Below are positions 6,891 to 10,277 of a stretch of DNA of 10,277 nucleotides, in pieces. Made by a program: the position numbers and the translations under genes. The stretch is from JAJBWD01 sp041670885 (GTDB lineage: Bacteria; Bacillota; Clostridia; Clostridiales; Clostridiaceae): positions 1 to 10,277 of the forward strand of contig JBAXYJ010000095.1 of the NCBI GenBank assembly GCA_041670885.1. The letters run 5' to 3'. How positions within the stretch are numbered: the first letter of the stretch is position 1; every line of letters begins with the position of its first letter. The notes beneath the pieces are model-generated. The model was not told the origin of the DNA. It did no database searches and was given only the letters and a program-made list of their open reading frames with translations.

Positions 6891-6893
6891 ACT

Positions 6894-7715
6894 TTATCTA
6901 TCTAAAATTTTTAATATCTCCGATGGCATCCTGTTTGTTTGAACCATCAGTGCATTAGATGCTTCTGCTAAAATTTGATATTTTGAAAATTCAGCTGTCT
7001 CTTCAGCAATATCAGAATCCATTAAATCACTTTCTGCTCCCTGAAGTGATTGATCTATATCACTAAGTCTGTCATAGGTTCCTTCAAACCTGCTTTCTAA
7101 TGCTCCATAAGTACTCCGAATTGAGATTAAATTATTCATTGCAGTATCTGCCAGATTCAATTTTTCATCTAAGTCTAATCCCTCATCATATAGACTGTCT
7201 AAATTCATGTTTCCAGTTTTACCTATATTACTTAATGGAATTTTTATATATTCCTGTGCCTCACTTCCTGATGCCATAATAATATTTGTCTCCGGGTCAT
7301 TTCCTGAAAGAAGCTTAACTCCGTTAAATTCCGTATTATCTGCTATAGAGTATATTCCTTCTGTGATACTTTTGATTTCATTATCTACTATTTTTTTATC
7401 ATCAGCAGAAAGACTACCATTTCCCCGGCTTACCAGCAGTTCTTTTGTCCTTTGAAGCATATCAGTAATATTGCTAAGTCCCCCTTCTGCTGTCTGCAGC
7501 ATACTCATTCCATCCTGCATATTCCTCTCTGCCATCTGGGTTCCCCTGATTCTCATGTTTATTTTTTCTCCCTTAGACAACTGGTTTGGACCATCCTTGG
7601 CAGATTTTATTTTTATGCCGCTGGATATTTCAGAAAGGGACTTTTCCTGCTTTTTAAGTACCCTGTTATATTGCTTTAATATGTTCATAGAAGCTGTATT
7701 ATGGTATATCCTCAT
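6894..7715 (-). CDS. Flagellin, compact and divergent
   Basis: This is a filament subunit, exported unfolded by the flagellar apparatus and polymerised beyond the hook. It has 273 residues. The N-terminal D0/D1 helices cover about 1-137: MRIYHNTASMNILKQYNRVL, SSGIKIKSAKDG, NMQDGMSMLQTAEGGLSNI and NTEFNGVKLLSG. There is a very short middle at about 138-180 and C-terminal D1/D0 helices to 273 (AESDLMDSDIAEETAEFSK, ALMVQTNRMPSEILKIL). The outer variable domains are essentially absent. Departures from the usual flagellin are NQLSKGEKINMRIRG where most have a LAISEKM-like stretch, and the MVQTNRMP end instead of LAQANQ-P. GAGGTGGG (7721-7728) sits 5 nt before ATG 7715. It lies 16 nt after cheR and is closed by a terminator. 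It could be a minor or secondary flagellin rather than the main one, so I give no symbol. Confidence 0.93.
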   Translation of the reverse strand: MRIYHNTASMNILKQYNRVLKKQEKSLSEISSGIKIKSAKDGPNQLSKGEKINMRIRGTQMAERNMQDGMSMLQTAEGGLSNITDMLQRTKELLVSRGNGSLSADDKKIVDNEIKSITEGIYSIADNTEFNGVKLLSGNDPETNIIMASGSEAQEYIKIPLSNIGKTGNMNLDSLYDEGLDLDEKLNLADTAMNNLISIRSTYGALESRFEGTYDRLSDIDQSLQGAESDLMDSDIAEETAEFSKYQILAEASNALMVQTNRMPSEILKILDR

Positions 7716-7731
7716 ATTATCCCACCTCTTC

Positions 7732-8544
7732 TTATTTCCTATATACTGATGGCATTACATACTTAAAATTATAATCTCTATAGTTTATAGATTCGGAATG
7801 ACCAATGAATAAATATCCGCCATATTCTAAGGAGTCATAGAACTTATCAATCAGCTTTTTTTTTGTCTCTAAATCAAAGTATATCATAACATTCCTGCAA
7901 AATATAACATGAAATTTCTTTTTAAAAGGAAAAGCTTCCTGCATGAGATTAAATTTCCTGAATATTACTTCATTTTTAATCTTATCAACTACTTCATTTT
8001 TATTATCGTCAATTTTTTTAAAATATTTAGTAATGTACAATTTATTCAGTCCGGTAAGCTGTTCATTTTCATATATTCCCAGCTTTGCTTTATTTAAAAC
8101 ATTAGTCGATATATCTGTTGCCAATATTTTTGTATCCCTGTTTCCCTTAAGTCCATTAAAATAGTCATCTATAACCATGGTCAGGGTATAAGGCTCTTCC
8201 CCTGAAGAACATCCCGCACTCCATATTCTAAAATCTTTTCCGCTGCTTTTGTTTATCTCTAAATACGGCAAAACTTCTTTTTTAAAGAATTCAAAATGAT
8301 CAGCTTCTCTCATAAAGAAAGTATAATTTGTAGTAAGCTTATTAATCATCTGTTCTACAACTTGTCCAGTCTTATCCTTGATCAAAAAATCATAGTACTG
8401 GGAAAAACTATTAAAGTTTTTCCCAGTTAAAACTGACTGCATCCTGCCTTCTATCAGCATTCTTTTTTGAGACAGGTTTACTCCATAATTTGATTTTACG
8501 TAATATACTATATCATTAAATTCATTATCATTAAGTTTAATCAT
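7732..8544 (-). CDS. cheR: Chemotaxis protein methyltransferase CheR
   Basis: CheR transfers methyl groups from S-adenosylmethionine to glutamates on chemotaxis receptors, for adaptation. This 270-residue protein is the normal size for a stand-alone CheR. Residues 1-70 are the helical N-domain. The CheR signature TNYTFFMRE is at 72-80, the SAM-binding loop RIWSAGCSSGEEPYTLTM at 106-123, and the acidic SAM contact ATDIS at 142-146. VIFCRNVMIYFD is at 213-224 and GHSES at 248-252. ATG 8544 is the only sensible start; its ribosome site is weak (GGTG about 8 nt upstream), which suggests coupling to the receptor gene that ends 12 nt earlier. The flagellin starts 16 nt downstream. Pairing with an adjacent receptor suggests shared expression, not necessarily exclusive partnership. 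Confidence 0.97.
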   Translation of the reverse strand: MIKLNDNEFNDIVYYVKSNYGVNLSQKRMLIEGRMQSVLTGKNFNSFSQYYDFLIKDKTGQVVEQMINKLTTNYTFFMREADHFEFFKKEVLPYLEINKSSGKDFRIWSAGCSSGEEPYTLTMVIDDYFNGLKGNRDTKILATDISTNVLNKAKLGIYENEQLTGLNKLYITKYFKKIDDNKNEVVDKIKNEVIFRKFNLMQEAFPFKKKFHVIFCRNVMIYFDLETKKKLIDKFYDSLEYGGYLFIGHSESINYRDYNFKYVMPSVYRK

Positions 8545-8556
8545 TTATTACACCAA

Positions 8557-10277
8557 TTAATACTTCCCAAACTCATTATCGTCCAGTTCTATTTTTACTT
8601 TAGGAGAAATAGCAGATTCAGTTTCAGTTTTTGCTTTATTTCCTTTTGCATTTTCTTTATTAATCAGGCTTTTTATAAGTTTCATAGTCTTATCATCAAT
8701 ATCTAAGCTATTGTTTTTAAAACTTTCTTTCTTCTTTAATTTAAATTTGCCCACTCTGTCTTTTAAGAGTACTGCCTGGCTCCATAATTCTTCAGAAGCC
8801 GCGGCACTTTCCTCTGCTGTAGCTGTATTTGTCTGTGTAACCTTTGATATTTCTTCTACTGCCTGATTTATCTGAGCAACTCCTGTTGCCTGTTCATTTG
8901 AAGCCTCTGCTATATCTCCAACAATATCTGCAACTTTAGCAATATTGTCTACTATTTTATTTAATGCCGCTGAAGTTTCCTCTGCTATTTTCTCTCCCTC
9001 TCCTGCTTTCTTTATTGATTCTTCAATCATAACCGTGGTTTCTTTAGCAGCCTGGGCACTCCTTGCAGCTAAGTTTCTTACTTCCTCAGCAACTACTGCA
9101 AAGCCCTTACCATATTGTCCTGCTCTTGCAGCTTCTACTGCAGCATTTAGTGCCAGTATATTTGTCTGGAAGGCTATTTCATCAATTACCTTAATAATCT
9201 TGGAAATGTTTGCAGAAGAAGTATTTATCTCTCCCATAGCTTTAAGCATAGTTTCCATCTGTGTCTTTCCAACAACTGCATTTTCCTTTGCAGATGATGC
9301 CAGTTCATTAGCACTGTTTGCGTTATTTGCGCTTCCCTTAATCTGGGTTGCAATTTCTGTTATTGCAGCAGTTACTTCTTCTATGGAACTGGCCTGTTCT
9401 GTGGAGCCCTGTGATAAGGCCTGGCTTGAATCAGATACCTGCTTAGAGCCTGCAGATACCTGCTCTGAAGCACTGCTTATTTCACCAAGTACATTATTTA
9501 AGGAGTCTACTATGGTGTTTAATGAAATTGAGATGCTGTTAAAGTCTCCTTTATATTCTTGTACATGTTCTATATTAAGATCTCCATCAGAAATTTTCCC
9601 AATAACACTTGAAATTTCTCCAACCACATTATTTAAAGCGGAAGCTGTATTGTTAACTGATTTAGAAAGAACGGCAAAGTCCCCCTGATAGCTTCCGGTA
9701 ACTGCTGCACTCAGATTACCTTCTGACATTTGTCCCATAACATGAGTTACTTCCTGAATAGGCTTAACCATAGCTTCTACTAATTCATTTAATCCATCTA
9801 CTATTCCCCTGAAGTCTCCATAATGTTTAGATGCATCTGCTCTTGTATTTAATTTACCGGAAGCTGCTGCTCCTGATAACATTGTAGCATCTGCTGCAAG
9901 TTCATCAACAGCATTTTTAACCTCTTTAAGGCTTTCATTTATTTCAGTAAACTGCTGATTTACCTCTGCAGTATACTCATCTGCCTCTTTAACATTAGTA
10001 TCAAAGCTTGTATTTCCCTTTGCCAGGAGTCTTAAGTTTCCTTCCAGCCTCTTAACCTCAGTTTTTGTAAAGCTGCTGACTCTGATTATAGGTGTTAAAT
10101 CTGATACAACCTCCACAAATCCAACGTTTTCTCCCTTCTTATTTTTCAAATAAGAAGTATCCTGCTTATTATTCATTCCGCACCAGTCAAAGAAGCTTTG
10201 AGGATTACCTTTAATCAGCTGCTTAATTCCACATTTTTCAGAATTACATATAGTGGCTCCTGCATGACTGCAGGCTA
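8557..10277 (-). CDS. Methyl-accepting chemotaxis protein, 5' end outside window
   Basis: This chemoreceptor signals to CheA/CheW. The frame is open to the right edge: 33 codons lie upstream of ATG 10176, with no stop and no ribosome site there, so that ATG is internal and the true start is outside. Counting from the first whole codon (10275), 572 residues are visible. Residues 1-60 look like the end of a PAS-type sensor domain (KNKKGENVGFVEVVSDLTPI) with cysteines at 2, 10, 15 and 32. About 85-265 holds HAMP-like segments, each entered by a G-[NKD]-L-type turn at about 87, 140, 186 and 231. The signalling hairpin follows, with its conserved tip DEIAFQTNILALNAAVEAA then RAGQYGKGFAVVAEEVRNLA at about 365-403. 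A charged tail of some 60 residues ends EFGKY. No membrane segment is visible, so it may be cytoplasmic unless anchored upstream. No CheR-docking NWETF-type pentapeptide is present. Confidence 0.95.
   Translation of the reverse strand, partial: ACSHAGATICNSEKCGIKQLIKGNPQSFFDWCGMNNKQDTSYLKNKKGENVGFVEVVSDLTPIIRVSSFTKTEVKRLEGNLRLLAKGNTSFDTNVKEADEYTAEVNQQFTEINESLKEVKNAVDELAADATMLSGAAASGKLNTRADASKHYGDFRGIVDGLNELVEAMVKPIQEVTHVMGQMSEGNLSAAVTGSYQGDFAVLSKSVNNTASALNNVVGEISSVIGKISDGDLNIEHVQEYKGDFNSISISLNTIVDSLNNVLGEISSASEQVSAGSKQVSDSSQALSQGSTEQASSIEEVTAAITEIATQIKGSANNANSANELASSAKENAVVGKTQMETMLKAMGEINTSSANISKIIKVIDEIAFQTNILALNAAVEAARAGQYGKGFAVVAEEVRNLAARSAQAAKETTVMIEESIKKAGEGEKIAEETSAALNKIVDNIAKVADIVGDIAEASNEQATGVAQINQAVEEISKVTQTNTATAEESAAASEELWSQAVLLKDRVGKFKLKKKESFKNNSLDIDDKTMKLIKSLINKENAKGNKAKTETESAISPKVKIELDDNEFGKY

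Larger units (their letters stand above)
6610..6893. other. AT-rich intergenic region between flagellin and flgB
   Basis: This 284-bp stretch has no convincing gene on either strand. By hand count 6661-6840 holds only 25 G/C bases in 180. It carries the flagellin terminator at the high-coordinate end, the flgB ribosome site at the low end, and probably the promoter of the flgB operon between them. A small GC-richer island lies at 6781-6791. The base composition makes promoter-like matches cheap, so calls inside it are tentative. Confidence 0.85.

Noticed and set aside
7207..7749. Three overlapping plus-strand frames opposite flagellin and the cheR end.
   Set aside because: They overlap each other in different frames and all sit antisense to a clear flagellin, so they are chance open frames.
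7813..7820. GCGGATAT on the minus strand, resembling a motility-sigma -10 (GCCGATAT) upstream of flagellin.
   Set aside because: No TAAA lies at the right distance upstream, and the bases encode the conserved Gly-Gly-Tyr-Leu segment of CheR, which explains them.
8945..9688. A 247-codon open frame on the plus strand, rich in Ala, Ser and hydrophobic residues.
   Set aside because: It lies wholly antisense to the conserved signalling region of the chemoreceptor. Its composition is what the complement of an Ala/Glu/Ser coiled coil gives, and it resembles no family I know.
10174..10176. ATG 10176 as the start of the chemoreceptor.
   Set aside because: The frame stays open to the window edge with domain-like sequence upstream, and no proper ribosome site precedes this ATG.

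Overview
The window comes from an AT-rich, Gram-positive flagellated bacterium. The most likely source is a Clostridium-type Firmicute. The evidence is strong AGGAGG-type ribosome sites before nearly every gene, A/T-ending codons, the clostridial gene order flgB-flgC-fliE-fliF-fliG-fliH-fliI-fliJ-fliK, and the protein style. The species cannot be named from the sequence alone. Every gene I accept is on the minus strand, so transcription runs from high to low coordinates.

The first block (10277 to 6894) is a chemotaxis and filament module. It holds a methyl-accepting chemotaxis protein whose 5' end lies outside the window, then the receptor methyltransferase CheR, then a compact, divergent flagellin. 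The gaps between them are 12 and 16 nt. The block ends in a hairpin terminator just after the flagellin stop. A very AT-rich intergenic stretch (6610-6893) follows, and probably holds the promoter of the next operon.

The second block (6609 to 1) is an early flagellar operon. It encodes proximal rod proteins FlgB and FlgC, the rod/MS-ring adaptor FliE, the MS ring FliF, the rotor/switch protein FliG, the export-ATPase complex FliH/FliI/FliJ, and the N-terminal 166 residues of the hook-length protein FliK, which runs off the left edge. Genes abut or overlap almost throughout (fliG/fliH overlap 17 nt; fliJ/fliK, fliH/fliI, fliF/fliG and flgC/fliE are 0-5 nt apart), suggesting translational coupling. 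Together the products build the membrane base of the flagellum and its export engine. The upstream block supplies a filament subunit and a receptor-adaptation pair.

Most of this is a conserved, well-known system, and I see no wholly new machinery. The points that merit a second look are local: tandem 22-residue repeats in FliK, cysteine clusters in the receptor and in FliI, a multi-HAMP-like array in the receptor, a TTG start on fliF, an unresolved flgC start, a shortened FlgB, an atypical flagellin, and an isolated GC-richer motif in the AT-rich promoter region.
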